The notes: a model not told the origin generated them from the letters alone. A stretch of DNA of 64,000 bases from Bradyrhizobium macuxiense (GCF_007993935.1 NZ_VITY01000016.1:1-64000), one strand, 5' to 3'. Shown: positions 52,616 to 62,472, numbered from the stretch's first letter. Numbers and translations are program-made.

Positions 52616-53653
52616 CTACTCTTTGATGGCGCGGGATTTTGCCAAGTCAATCTCGCTGCGAGCGACATAGTTATTTTGTTCCGGACGAGCAAAACGACTT
52701 TGGCGGCATCTCTGTTTCTCATCGAGATACGCCCGGTACGCGAGGGCGATGCCATCCTCGAGCGAGGTGGTGGCACGCCAGCCGAGCTTGGCCAGACGGC
52801 TGACATCGAGCAGCTTGCGGGGCGTGCCGTCCGGGCGCGAGGGGTCGAAGCTGATCTCGCCCCGATAGCCGACGACAGCCGCGACCACGAGGGCGAAATC
52901 GGCGATGGTGATGTCCTCGCCGGTGCCGATATTGACCAGCTCCGGCGACGAATAGGTCTTCATCAGATGGATGCAGGCGTCGGCGAGATCGTCGACATAG
53001 AGGAATTCGCGGCGCGGCGTGCCGGTACCCCACACCACCACGCTGCCAGCGCCCGAAACCTTGGCCTCGTGGAAACGGCGGATCAGCGCGGCGACGACGT
53101 GGCTGTATTCGGGATGATAATTGTCGCCGGGACCGTAGAGGTTGGTCGGCATCACGCTGATAAAATCGGCGCCGTACTGGCTGCGATAGGCCTCGGCCAT
53201 CTTGATGCCGGCGATCTTGGCGATCGCATAGGGCTCGTTGGTCGACTCCAGCGGGCCGGTCAGCATCGAATCCTCGCGCAGCGGCTGCGGCGCCAGCCGC
53301 GGATAGATGCAGGACGAGCCGAAGAACATCAGCTTCTCGCAGCCATTGGCATGCGCCGCCTGGATCACGTTGGTTGCGATCGCCAGATTGTCGTAGAGGA
53401 ACTCGGCCCGCAGCGTGTTGTTGGCGACGATGCCGCCGACCTTGGCGGCGGCGAGGAACACCGCCTGCGGCCGCTTCGCGGCGAACCAGGCATTGACCGC
53501 GGCCTGATTGCGCAGATCGACCTCGCTGCGCGACACCGTCAGCAGATCAGCCTGTTCGCGCGCCAGCCGGCGCATCAGCGCCGAACCGACCATGCCGCGA
53601 TGGCCGGCGACGAAAACCGTCTTGCCCTTCAGGTCAAACGCCGTGCTTGCCAT
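52616..53653 (-). CDS. nolK: GDP-L-fucose synthase (fcl/NolK type)
   Basis: 345 aa from ATG 53653 (ATG 53662 is also in frame). VFVAGHRGMVGSALMRRLA binds NADP. Catalytic Ser in FFGSSCIYPR and Tyr-Lys in EPYAIAKIAG. It epimerises and reduces the Gmd product to GDP-fucose, which rhizobia use to fucosylate Nod factors or surface glycans. About 25 residues beyond the usual end (CRQSRFARPEQNNYVARSEI) are encoded in visibly lower-GC DNA, as if the gene reads across a recombination junction. It overlaps gmd by about 20 bp. Confidence 0.9.
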   Translation of the reverse strand: MASTAFDLKGKTVFVAGHRGMVGSALMRRLAREQADLLTVSRSEVDLRNQAAVNAWFAAKRPQAVFLAAAKVGGIVANNTLRAEFLYDNLAIATNVIQAAHANGCEKLMFFGSSCIYPRLAPQPLREDSMLTGPLESTNEPYAIAKIAGIKMAEAYRSQYGADFISVMPTNLYGPGDNYHPEYSHVVAALIRRFHEAKVSGAGSVVVWGTGTPRREFLYVDDLADACIHLMKTYSSPELVNIGTGEDITIADFALVVAAVVGYRGEISFDPSRPDGTPRKLLDVSRLAKLGWRATTSLEDGIALAYRAYLDEKQRCRQSRFARPEQNNYVARSEIDLAKSRAIKE

Positions 53654-54719
53654 TGGCCGCATCCTGCCTGGCCTCGAGGAGATCGCTGGCGACCATTTCC
53701 TTCACCAGTTGCGCGAACGGCGTCTTCGGCGCCCAGCCGAGCTTGGCGCGCGCCTTGCTGGCGTCGCCGATCAGAAGATCGACCTCGGTCGGGCGGAAAT
53801 AGGTCGGGTCGATCTGCACCAGCGTCTTGCCCGACGCCTTGTCGACACCGATCTCCTCGACGCCCTTGCCGCGCCACTCGATGCTGCGGCCGACCTCGGC
53901 AAACGCCAGCTCGACGAATTCGCGGACCGATCGCGTCTCGCCGGTCGCCAGCACAAAATCGCCGGGCTCATCCACCTGCAAGATCTTGTGCATGCCCTCG
54001 ACATAGTCGCGGGCGTGGCCCCAGTCGCGCTTGGCGTCGAGATTGCCGAGATAGAGTTTGTTCTCCAGGCCGACCTCGATGCGGGCCACGGCGCGGGTGA
54101 TCTTGCGCGTCACGAACGTCTCGCCGCGGATCGGGCTCTCATGATTGAACAGGATGCCGTTGCTGGCGAACATGCCATAGGCCTCCCGGTAGTTCACCGT
54201 GATCCAGTAGCCGTACAGCTTGGCGACGCCATAGGGCGAGCGCGGATAGAACGGCGTGGTCTCCTTCTGCGGCACCTCCTGCACCAGCCCGTAAAGCTCC
54301 GAGGTCGAGGCCTGATAGAACCGTGTCTCCTTCTCCATGCCGAGGATGCGGATCGCCTCCAGCAGGCGCAGCACGCCGATGGCGTCGGCATTGGCGGTGT
54401 ATTCCGGGCTCTCGAAGCTGACCGCAACGTGGCTCTGGGCGGCGAGGTTATAGATCTCGGTCGGCCGGATCTGCTGCACCAGCCGGATCAGATTGGTCGA
54501 ATCCGTCATATCGCCGTAGTGCATCAGGAACGGCACATTGCCGGCATGCGGATCCTGGTAGAGATGGTCGACGCGCGCGGTGTTGAACGAGGACGACCGG
54601 CGCTTGATCCCGTGCACGGTATAACCGAGGCCGAGCAGGTATTCGGCGAGGTACGCGCCGTCCTGCCCGGTGACGCCGGTGATCAGCGCAACGCGCCGCT
54701 TTGAGTCCTGAGCCGTCAT
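53634..54719 (-). CDS. gmd: GDP-mannose 4,6-dehydratase (gmd/NoeL type)
   Basis: 361 aa from ATG 54719, preceded by GGAGAGG; an upstream in-frame ATG (54761) lacks one. ALITGVTGQDGAYLAEYLLG binds NADP and GIKRRSSSFNTARVDHLY follows. Catalytic Thr/Ser-Glu in QASTSELYG, Tyr-Lys in RSPYGVAKLYGYW, and the LNHESPxRGE-type FNHESPIRGETFVT. Makes GDP-4-keto-6-deoxymannose. The gene and fcl form one unit with GC-rich codons unlike the neighbours, resembling a chromosomal sugar-nucleotide pair moved into the island. A role in Nod factor fucose is plausible, not shown. Confidence 0.92.
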   Translation of the reverse strand: MTAQDSKRRVALITGVTGQDGAYLAEYLLGLGYTVHGIKRRSSSFNTARVDHLYQDPHAGNVPFLMHYGDMTDSTNLIRLVQQIRPTEIYNLAAQSHVAVSFESPEYTANADAIGVLRLLEAIRILGMEKETRFYQASTSELYGLVQEVPQKETTPFYPRSPYGVAKLYGYWITVNYREAYGMFASNGILFNHESPIRGETFVTRKITRAVARIEVGLENKLYLGNLDAKRDWGHARDYVEGMHKILQVDEPGDFVLATGETRSVREFVELAFAEVGRSIEWRGKGVEEIGVDKASGKTLVQIDPTYFRPTEVDLLIGDASKARAKLGWAPKTPFAQLVKEMVASDLLEARQDAANGKHGV

Positions 54720-55592
54720 TGCCTCTCCGGTTGCGCGGACAGGCGTCCTTAGCAACGTCATTTGCGAAGTAATTTTCGAAAAGATCTAGATAGGCGGGCC
54801 TGCTATCACGTGCACATGGAGGGGAGCGATATTTCACTCTAACCATACACATCATATCGGCGTGTACATCATATACATTGATTTATATGGCATTTGTTGA
54901 GGCGTCAGGAGCGAGGATATCGCGGTTGTGGCGCCAGAGGCCAACATGCAACAAACGTATCTCAGTGCGCATGCGTTTTTGGCCGTTTCGAACGATGTGA
55001 TCATGCCCGAGAAGCGCCCAAGTCCGCAGCAAAATCTTCTCCGAATTAATCGGGCGGCGCGGCGGAATTGTTTCGCAGTTGCAGGCGATGTCTGCATTTG
55101 GCGCGCAGTGCCCTCCCGAGAATCGGGCTTAGGAGCGGGGGCGCTTCACTCCAGCAGAATAAAATCAAGTCTGCGAAACCACTAAAAAACAGCTTGAATC
55201 TCACGCAGCGTTAGGTTGTAGGCTTGAAACTATGCCCAAAACAACACGCTGGCGTCAACAATTCGTGGGCGGGTTCACAGTCGAACTTCACGCCTCACTT
55301 GAGATGCATACCTCGAACGCAGCAAGGCGAAGGCGCCGTAGCGAAGCAAGAGTCGAGTTGCTCTCGAGCGGTTGCCTGCGCCAGATGGTCCGAGGCAGAT
55401 CCGGATTTAACACGCCGAGAAGATCTCGCCAGCGAAAGCAAGCTAATGTGGAAGCGGTGTAGCTGGGCGCGACGGGTTATGACCGAAGCACGCGCGGCAA
55501 TGAGCGTCTAGATCATGTGTGTCAGAGACGTTTCTGTCTCTCGGGCTGCGCGGCGAGGGCCGCAGACCTTCAAATGCGAGACGGTTACGGAG
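54720..55592. other. AT-rich divergent intergenic region between gmd and the glycosyltransferase gene
   Basis: About 870 bp. Near 54849-54874 the sequence ACATCATAT occurs twice, 17 bp apart, in the promoter region of gmd, which could be a binding site for a dimeric activator. An ATC-N9-GAT motif overlaps the second copy but has no partner at nod-box spacing. A short open frame at 55232-55462 is basic and unconvincing. Nothing else supported. Confidence 0.4.
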
Positions 55593-56858
55593 ATGCCGGT
55601 GACTTCTTATGACTTTCTCCTCGCCTCGTGGGGTACGTTGGGAAATCTCAGTCCGTTGCTCACAGCAGGCCGTCGATTGCGCCAGCGTGGTCACCATGTT
55701 CGGGTGATGGCCGATCCGACCATGCGAACTGAAGTCGAAGCCGCCGATTTCGAATTCGTGACATGGCTCCGCGCTCCCATGGGTGAGGCCGCAGACCCAA
55801 CAGATGTCTCGGACATACGAGATCGGATGCGCAGGGTCGTCTTTGAACCCTGCTCCGCTTATGCGGCTGATATTCGGGACGAGATTGGCCGCGCGCCAGC
55901 GGACGCTGTGCTCGGCCTCGATCTGCTGTTTGGTGCGGCGCTCGGAGCGCGAGCATGTGGCGTGCCATTCGCATTTCTCTCGCCTCACGTCAGTATTCGG
56001 GTCCTGCCGGGGGTGCCGCCGGCTACTTCAGGATTGACGCGACCGAAAACGCCGGAGGAGCGCAACGAACTCAACGCAGCCTCTGCAGCTCTCTCTACGG
56101 CGATGAATGCATCTCTTTCTATCCTCAATCGAGCCCGGGTCGAATTGGGTCTTCATGTTCTTGCAGACGCTATGGATCTGTTCGACGAGGCTGATCGAGT
56201 TCTGCTGGCGGTCAGTCGGGCTTTCGATTTCGAGGCAGATTTTCTTCCGGATAACTTCCGTTATGTCGGGCCCTTGCTCGATATGCCGAATTGGTCAAAA
56301 TCGTGGAAGGCGTCCTGGCCGGCGCTCCAGGATCGTCCCCACGCGCTGATCGCTTGCAGCACGGGGGCGCAGGGCCAGCGTGACGTGTTTCAACGCGTTA
56401 TCAATGCCGTTGGGACTATTGATGTGGAAGCCGTTTTCACAACGGGTCCGAGTCTGGATGTGTCCGAACTTCACGCTCCGAAGAACGTGCATTTGGTGTG
56501 CGGTGCTCCCCACGACTGCGTCATGAGGGACGTGTCTCTGGTCATATCCCAAGGCGGCCACGGAACTGTTACCCGTTCACTGATCAACGCGTTGCCGCAA
56601 CTCATTCTGCCAATGGGACGAGACCAATCGGCTAACGCGGCGCGAGTCGAGGCGAAGGGAGTAGGGCTTCGGTTACCACCGACGGCCTCCGAGCCAGAGA
56701 TAGCGGCAGCGATCAAGCGGCTGATCACGGAACCGGAATTCAAAGTCGCAGCCCGTAAGCTCGGCGAAGCCATCAAGGCCGATATCGATCGATCGCGCCT
56801 CGTCAACGAGATGGAGTTCCTAGCCGCTGTTGGGCGCCGGCGACGCGGCAGCTCATGA
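55593..56858 (+). CDS. GT1 (UGT/MurG-like) glycosyltransferase
   Basis: 421 aa from ATG 55593, the start that puts strand 1 (YDFLLASWGTLGNLSPLLTA) at the N-terminus; the frame is open 26 codons further up. The donor-binding half has NVHLVCGAPHDCVMRDVSLV, then ISQGGHGTVTRSLINALPQL and PMGRDQSANAARVEAKGVGL, the UDP-glycosyltransferase signature. Acceptors in this family are small lipophilic molecules such as polyketides, carotenoids or flavonoids. It heads a three-gene set with an MFS exporter and an alpha/beta hydrolase, so a glycosylated exported metabolite is inferred. Confidence 0.85.
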   Translation: MPVTSYDFLLASWGTLGNLSPLLTAGRRLRQRGHHVRVMADPTMRTEVEAADFEFVTWLRAPMGEAADPTDVSDIRDRMRRVVFEPCSAYAADIRDEIGRAPADAVLGLDLLFGAALGARACGVPFAFLSPHVSIRVLPGVPPATSGLTRPKTPEERNELNAASAALSTAMNASLSILNRARVELGLHVLADAMDLFDEADRVLLAVSRAFDFEADFLPDNFRYVGPLLDMPNWSKSWKASWPALQDRPHALIACSTGAQGQRDVFQRVINAVGTIDVEAVFTTGPSLDVSELHAPKNVHLVCGAPHDCVMRDVSLVISQGGHGTVTRSLINALPQLILPMGRDQSANAARVEAKGVGLRLPPTASEPEIAAAIKRLITEPEFKVAARKLGEAIKADIDRSRLVNEMEFLAAVGRRRRGSS

Positions 56859-56977
56859 AAACCACGTCGAGTACTGATCCCACGTTCAGCGAGGCAGACC
56901 GCGATCGATGCATTGTCTCTAGCGGATGAACATACTGCGCTGGCGCTAGCTCTAAGCCCATCAAGAGAAACCTAACC

Positions 56978-58219
56978 TTGCTCATTCATCGCAATTCGTT
57001 CTCTTGCACCTTGTTGCTGGCTCTTATGGCGTCATTGTCGACGTTTGGCATTGACATGATCGCTCTAAGTCTCCCGGCGACAGGAGCTTATCTCGGGGCG
57101 ACAGAAGGCGACGTCATTCTGGCGATGAGCGCCTATGTCATGAGTTTTGGAATGACGCTTCTCGTTTGCGGACCGATATCGGATTGCTTGGGCCGCAAGC
57201 CGATCGTTCAGTTCGGTTGCGTACTCATGGTAACTGCAGGCATGGGGTGCGCCTTCTCCAATTCCCTGTCGCAGCTCATGTTCTTTCGCACGCTCCAGGG
57301 AATTGGTGCTTCTGCTGCCGGGATTGCTGCAATCGCAATTGTCAGGGACCTCTTCGACGGCGAAACCGCAAGGAGAGAGATGACCAACCTCGTTTTGGCG
57401 ATCTACGTTGTTCCGATGATTGCACCAATCGCCGACATTGCCTTCCTTGCACACGGTTGGCGGGCCATATACGTCGTGCCTATCGTCGGAGGATTGCTGC
57501 TGCTCGCGGCAATGGCCTGCTTCAGCGAAAGCGCAAGGGTCGATCCGAACGTTAGGCTTGGTCTTGCGACAGTTGTCCAGAATTATCGTCGCGTGCTGCG
57601 CCATCCTGTCTGCGTCGGCAGCATCCTTTGCGACGCTGCGGCGGCAGGAGCCGTATTCGCCTGCGTCACCGGATCATCGCTGTTCTTCTCCAATATTTTC
57701 GGTCCCAACGCGTATGGTGCGATCGTTGGAGCGAGCTCGATGTCGATTGTGACCGGCGCCTGGCTCAACAGGAGCCTCTGCGGTCAGGGGGCGTCGTCCA
57801 CGCAACTGCTTGCGGCGGGACTCGCACTCTCGACGAGCATGGCGATAGCTTTGCTTTTCATGGCGCTTGTTGGAGACAAATCGGCTGTTGTCGTCGTGTT
57901 GATATTGGTTGGTGTAGGGTCGTCGTTCGGCTTGATCGCGCCTCACGTTATCCACGAAGCGCTGCGGCCCATGCCAGGAATCGCAGGATCTATCAGCGCT
58001 GCAAGAGCATTCGTACAGATGGCATGCGCCGCGTTGTCCAGCGCCTTGGTCGTCGCGCTCTTTGACGGGCATTCGCTACATTCGATGGCGGTGGTGATGC
58101 TTGCTTTTTCGTTATTGGCGGTCGGCGCCTACATGGGTGTCGTTCGTCCCGCCAATGCGTCGTCGTGGTCGGGCCGAATGCAAGCTCGGTTCAGGAGGAA
58201 AGACCGTGATCTCCCATGA
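56978..58219 (+). CDS. Bcr/CflA-type MFS exporter
   Basis: 413 aa from TTG 56978 (ATG 57026 possible). Twelve membrane helices; GPISDCLGRKPIVQFGCVLM is motif A and FFRTLQGIGASAAGIAAIAI motif C-like, as in Bcr/CflA drug exporters. It lies 119 bp after the glycosyltransferase gene, and its 3' end overlaps the hydrolase start by 14 bp. Export of the product of this gene set is inferred. Confidence 0.82.
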   Translation: MLIHRNSFSCTLLLALMASLSTFGIDMIALSLPATGAYLGATEGDVILAMSAYVMSFGMTLLVCGPISDCLGRKPIVQFGCVLMVTAGMGCAFSNSLSQLMFFRTLQGIGASAAGIAAIAIVRDLFDGETARREMTNLVLAIYVVPMIAPIADIAFLAHGWRAIYVVPIVGGLLLLAAMACFSESARVDPNVRLGLATVVQNYRRVLRHPVCVGSILCDAAAAGAVFACVTGSSLFFSNIFGPNAYGAIVGASSMSIVTGAWLNRSLCGQGASSTQLLAAGLALSTSMAIALLFMALVGDKSAVVVVLILVGVGSSFGLIAPHVIHEALRPMPGIAGSISAARAFVQMACAALSSALVVALFDGHSLHSMAVVMLAFSLLAVGAYMGVVRPANASSWSGRMQARFRRKDRDLP

Positions 58220-59057
58220 GTTCAAGCCTGCTTTGTTGAACCGCGATGGTGTACGTTTGGGGCATGTTGAGGTCGGACCTGCAGTCGCGCAAGACCCGCC
58301 GCTGCTCCTGATCAATGGTTGGACAGGTGACCACGGCATCTTCTCGCCACAGCTCGTCCATTTCGCTCAAAAACGGCGGACCGTGGCGGTCAACCTTCGG
58401 GGACATGGCTCCAGTGATGCACCCGATCAGGAGTATACTGTCGCAGGATTTGCGGACGATATCGCTTGGCAATGCGCTCAACTGGAGCTGCTCAAGCCGG
58501 TCGTGATCGGCCACAGTATGGGAGGACGGATTGCGCTCGAACTGTGCGGCCGCTATCCGGACCTGGCCGCGGGGTTGGTCATGATTGATACAATTGTCAT
58601 GCCGTCTCCGATCTTGCGCAAATCTCGCCAGGTTAAAGCGCTCCTGGACGGCGTAGGCGGATCCGACTATCTGGCGATCTTAAAGGCGAACGCGTGGGAA
58701 CTGGGCTGCGATTTCGATGATGCCGCTCGACGAAAGGCGATCTATGAGACCTATGTGCTTCCGCCGTGCTTGAGAATAGCACAGCATGTGGCCTATTCGG
58801 TGATACGGAACGCCATTTTGGACTATGACCCGATGCCCGCCGCAAAAGCCTGCCGGGTTCCCATGGCCTATATTGCCGCTGATGTTCCGCTGGTGAATAT
58901 GGCGCGCGGCCTCGATCGGCTGAAGGAGATCTGTCCACAGCTGGTCACAGCGAAGACGATGCTCGCTGGACATTTCAACACGATCGAGGTTGCAGATCAG
59001 GTCAATGCCATGCTCGATCGCTTCTTGGATGTCGGTCTCCGCAGACGCAGAGGTTGA
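58206..59057 (+). CDS. Alpha/beta hydrolase
   Basis: 283 aa from GTG 58206, fixed by AGGAGGAA 5 bp upstream, so it starts inside the MFS gene. LLLINGWTGDHGIFSPQLVH is the oxyanion segment, the nucleophile is Ser in VVIGHSMGGRIALELCG (about residue 100), and the acid/His region is at the end (MLAGHFNTIEVADQVNAML). An esterase or lactonase role on the same metabolite as the neighbours is inferred. Confidence 0.85.
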   Translation: MISHEFKPALLNRDGVRLGHVEVGPAVAQDPPLLLINGWTGDHGIFSPQLVHFAQKRRTVAVNLRGHGSSDAPDQEYTVAGFADDIAWQCAQLELLKPVVIGHSMGGRIALELCGRYPDLAAGLVMIDTIVMPSPILRKSRQVKALLDGVGGSDYLAILKANAWELGCDFDDAARRKAIYETYVLPPCLRIAQHVAYSVIRNAILDYDPMPAAKACRVPMAYIAADVPLVNMARGLDRLKEICPQLVTAKTMLAGHFNTIEVADQVNAMLDRFLDVGLRRRRG

Positions 59058-60046
59058 TTTAGAAGCCTTAAGTCAATCTGGAAAAGCTGGTGCGGCGAGG
59101 AAGCCGCGACCGTCTGCCTTCAATCTCACCTGGCTGAGTGAGATCGGATTTGACAGCATTTGCGTGTGTCTGCACGAGAAGTATAGCGCCGGTGCCATTC
59201 CGCAGGGAGCGCGAAGGCGTCCCTATGGCTTGGCCCTGTGCGCGGTACGGCTGGCGTCAGTAGGAGGCGGTGACAAACGCTCGTATAGTTCTTCAAACTT
59301 TTCGATATCGGAGCATTACCTCCGTACAGTTGAGCCGTCGTTCTCAATTGACGTAGTCTCGTCCCTATCGAACTGGCACGGCTTGCATCAGTCCTTAATG
59401 CCACCTTCCTTAAGGGCCGGATCCCGCCAAAAAGGTTATTCGCGATACGCATGACGAGACGCATAGCGGTCACGCCATTCAGCCGCAGAACATATCCGGA
59501 GAGAAGATGAGAAGCGGAGTGTTCTTGAGATATCTGGCGGGAGCACCATGAATGGCGCTTGATGGGGCAAGATGAGGGGGCTGCGATTATGAAGTTCTAT
59601 TGCAGGACAAGCGGTTCGCGGCCCTCCATCGAGTCCCGCCCATCCCAAGGGCCAGTCGACTTGCAAGACGTGTCCACGCAGCCCGTCCAATGCGACCCTG
59701 ACTGCCACCTTCCTTATCGCGCAAAGGATCTGGTTATGCCCGAACTGGCTGTCATGCGCGATCATCGAGACTTACCTGAACGTTCGGCTCATCTCGGACC
59801 CGCTCTCGTCCGCTGCCGTGTCTCGGCTTAGCCAGCGGTGTGCGCCAAAGCAGCGGAGAGGCTGATTGAGCCTAGATGGCTAAAGCCTGTCATGTAGCTC
59901 GCACTTTACACGACGCTGAGGGTTGGATGAGAACATACAGCCCGGGTGCACCCGCGCCAGCCTTCCACAGCGAATCCGCTATCAATTAATTGTTCCATGG
60001 TTCTGAAGTTAACGTCGTGGTTTGAAGTTGGGGCGCATTGGTCAGT
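59058..60046. other. Intergenic region before nodM
   Basis: About 990 bp with no supported gene; open frames on both strands (for example 59436-59765 minus) have no start signal or domain and may be fossils. A short palindrome CAATTAATTG lies near 59983-59992. It was tested as part of a nod box and judged too weak, so the expected NodD/NodW control of nodM cannot be shown from sequence. Confidence 0.4.
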
Positions 60047-61873
60047 ATGTGCGGAGTTATTGGCATCCTAGGTCGTGGTCCGGTCATCGGACATTTGGTC
60101 GATTCACTTCAGCGACTGGAATATCGCGGATATGATTCAGCGGGCGTTGCGACGCTCGAGGGTGGCCATCTTGAGCGCAGGCGCGTCGAGGGAAAGCTGA
60201 AAAATCTTGCGGAGAAGTTGCACTGCGATCCGCTGTCGGGTCACGCCGGTATTGGCCACACGCGCTGGGCCACCCATGGCAAGCCCACCGAGCGCAACGC
60301 ACATCCACATATGGCGGACAACGTTGCAGTCGTCCACAATGGAATCATCGAGAATTTCCGTGTGCTACGTGCCGAACTGGAACAGAATGGCGCGGACTTC
60401 ACCTCCGAGACCGATACCGAGGTGGTGGCACATCTCGTCGAATCCTATTTGAAGAATGGTTACTCGCCGCAGGACGCGGTGAAGGCATCGTTGCCGCGGC
60501 TGCGCGGTTCCTACGCGCTGGCGTTTCTGTTCAAAGGCCACGAGGACCTCATGATCGGCGCGCGCAAGGGATCGCCGCTTGCGATTGGGTATGGTGATGG
60601 CGAAATGTATCTGGGATCGGATGCTATCGCGCTTGCGCCCTTCACCGACAGCATCATGTACCTTGAAGACGGCGACTGGGCCGTGCTTACCCGTGCGAAC
60701 GGCGTCATTTATGACTCGAGCGGCAGTATCGTCCACCGCGAAGCGTCAAGCCATGGCACGTCGTCGCTCCTGGTCAACAAGGCGAATTATCGTCACTTCA
60801 TGGCCAAGGAAATACACGAACAGCCGGAAGTCGTCGGGCAGACCCTGGCGCACTATGTCGATATGGCCGGCGAGCGCATAGAACTGCCTTCCAAATTGCC
60901 GTTCGACTTTAACGCCATACAGCGCATTTGGATCACGGCTTGTGGTACGGCGAGCTATGCCGGCCAGGTTGCCAAATACTGGTTCGAGCGACTGGCGCGC
61001 CTGCCGGTCGAGATCGATGTGGCCTCCGAGTTCCGCTATCGCGAGGCGCCTTTGCGCAAGGGGGATCTCGCGATCTTCATCTCGCAGTCTGGGGAGACCG
61101 CCGACACGCTGGCCGCGTTGCGCTACGCCAAGGCGCAGGGTCTGCACACGATCTCTGTGGTCAACGTGTCGACGTCAACGATCGCACGCGAGAGCGAAGT
61201 CGTGCTGCCGACCTTGGCGGGGCCGGAGATCGGCGTTGCGTCGACCAAAGCCTTCACCTGCCAACTGATGGTGATCGCGGCGATTGCGGTCGCAGCAGGC
61301 AGAGAGCGAGGCGAGTTGTCCAAAATCGAGGAAATCAAGCTTGTCCACGAGCTGATCGAAGTGCCGCCGCTGATAGCGGCAACACTGGCCATCGAGCCGC
61401 AGATCGAGAAGCTTGCGCATGATATCGCCAAATCGCGCGATGTCGTCTATCTCGGCCGCGGTACGTCGTCTCCCCTAGCGATGGAGGGCGCGCTCAAGCT
61501 GAAGGAAATCTCCTATATTCATGCAGAGGGCTATGCCGCCGGCGAGCTCAAGCATGGTCCGATTGCGCTGATCGACGAGACCGTGCCGGTGGTGGTGATC
61601 GCGCCTTACGATCGGCTCTTCGAAAAAACCGTCTCGAACATGCAAGAAGTCGCGGCTCGAGGTGGTAACGTCATCCTGATAACTGATGCGAAGGGAGCCT
61701 CGGAAGCTGCAATGGGCTCCATTGTAACAATTGTGCTGCCGGACATGCCCGCAACCTTTACGCCCATGGTCTATGTTATTCCGCTGCAGCTTTTGGCCTA
61801 CCACACTGCCATCCTGATGGGCGCGGACGTTGATCAGCCACGCAATCTCGCGAAATCGGTCACGGTCGAATAA
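60047..61873 (+). CDS. nodM: Glutamine-fructose-6-phosphate aminotransferase (NodM/GlmS)
   Basis: 608 aa. The start must be ATG 60047 because the glutaminase nucleophile is the Cys after Met (MCGVIGILGRGPVIGHLVDS). LEYRGYDSAGVATL and GHTRWATHGKPTERNAHPH belong to the glutaminase half. Two SIS domains follow, with ITACGTASYAGQ and ISQSGETADTLAAL, then GRGTSSPLAMEGALKLKEIS and the C-terminal LAKSVTVE. It makes glucosamine-6-phosphate, precursor of the chitin backbone of Nod factors. It could be a housekeeping glmS, but its place in an island beside a NodVW-like system favours the symbiotic copy. Confidence 0.88.
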   Translation: MCGVIGILGRGPVIGHLVDSLQRLEYRGYDSAGVATLEGGHLERRRVEGKLKNLAEKLHCDPLSGHAGIGHTRWATHGKPTERNAHPHMADNVAVVHNGIIENFRVLRAELEQNGADFTSETDTEVVAHLVESYLKNGYSPQDAVKASLPRLRGSYALAFLFKGHEDLMIGARKGSPLAIGYGDGEMYLGSDAIALAPFTDSIMYLEDGDWAVLTRANGVIYDSSGSIVHREASSHGTSSLLVNKANYRHFMAKEIHEQPEVVGQTLAHYVDMAGERIELPSKLPFDFNAIQRIWITACGTASYAGQVAKYWFERLARLPVEIDVASEFRYREAPLRKGDLAIFISQSGETADTLAALRYAKAQGLHTISVVNVSTSTIARESEVVLPTLAGPEIGVASTKAFTCQLMVIAAIAVAAGRERGELSKIEEIKLVHELIEVPPLIAATLAIEPQIEKLAHDIAKSRDVVYLGRGTSSPLAMEGALKLKEISYIHAEGYAAGELKHGPIALIDETVPVVVIAPYDRLFEKTVSNMQEVAARGGNVILITDAKGASEAAMGSIVTIVLPDMPATFTPMVYVIPLQLLAYHTAILMGADVDQPRNLAKSVTVE

Positions 61874-61992
61874 GCGGATAGTCGCTGGAAGCGCTCCTTG
61901 CGGCTTGTGCATGTTCAATTGTTCGTTCGGGCGCGCATGCCGGCAAAGCGGTGCTCAGATCAGATGCAGGGTAGAGCGGACGGCTCGTTGGC

Positions 61993-62379
61993 TCAGCTTC
62001 CGGCGCCGCCGCGGTGCTTCTCCAGTGCGGTATCAAGGCACTTGATCAACATATGTGCGGCGAAGGGCTTTGCCAGGAACCCGATCGCTCCGGCACCCAG
62101 CGCAGCGGCACGAACCCGGTCATTGGGAAATGCCGTGATGAGAATGAAAGGCGCGTCGTAATCCCGAGCCCGCATCTCCGCGACTAGATCCAAGCCGCTC
62201 ATCACCGACATCTGCACATCCGTAATTACACAGGACGTTTCATCCAGCTGAGGCGACTCCAGGAACTCCTTGGCCGACGCAAACGTATGGACGATGTAGC
62301 CGCGCGACTTGAGCAGGTTCTCTATCGCAGCACGGACTGAGGCGTCATCATCGACAACGGAAATCAAAGGCGTTGACAA
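61993..62379 (-). CDS. Stand-alone response-regulator receiver
   Basis: 128 aa, a single receiver domain. Acidic pair in ISVVDDDASVRAAIENLLKS, phospho-acceptor Asp in SCVITDVQMSVMSGLDL (about residue 54), and Lys in IGFLAKPFAAHMLIK (about 104). No output domain. It follows the NodW-like gene on the same strand after 93 bp and probably shares its kinase, acting as a phosphate sink or protein-interaction switch. This is inferred from the operon. Confidence 0.85.
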   Translation of the reverse strand: MSTPLISVVDDDASVRAAIENLLKSRGYIVHTFASAKEFLESPQLDETSCVITDVQMSVMSGLDLVAEMRARDYDAPFILITAFPNDRVRAAALGAGAIGFLAKPFAAHMLIKCLDTALEKHRGGAGS

Positions 62380-62472
62380 GACCAGCCCTCCTGACGCTGG
62401 AAAGCGCTTGCCGACGGCATCAGCACCTTGGACGATAAAGTGGGCATGAGGGGCGAGCTTGTAAAATCATAC

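Noticed and set aside
54868..54882. ATC-N9-GAT motif before gmd as a nod box half
   Set aside because: No second ATC-N9-GAT at the required distance (about 22 bp), and such motifs are frequent by chance.
55232..55462. Basic 76-aa frame before the glycosyltransferase gene
   Set aside because: Dominated by an Arg-rich run, no ribosome-binding site, no recognisable fold.
59973..60000. Nod-box-like sequence before nodM (ATCAATTAATTGTT region)
   Set aside because: Only the AACAAT..ATT part resembles a nod box, and on the wrong strand; the ATC-N9-GAT pairs at nod-box spacing are missing.
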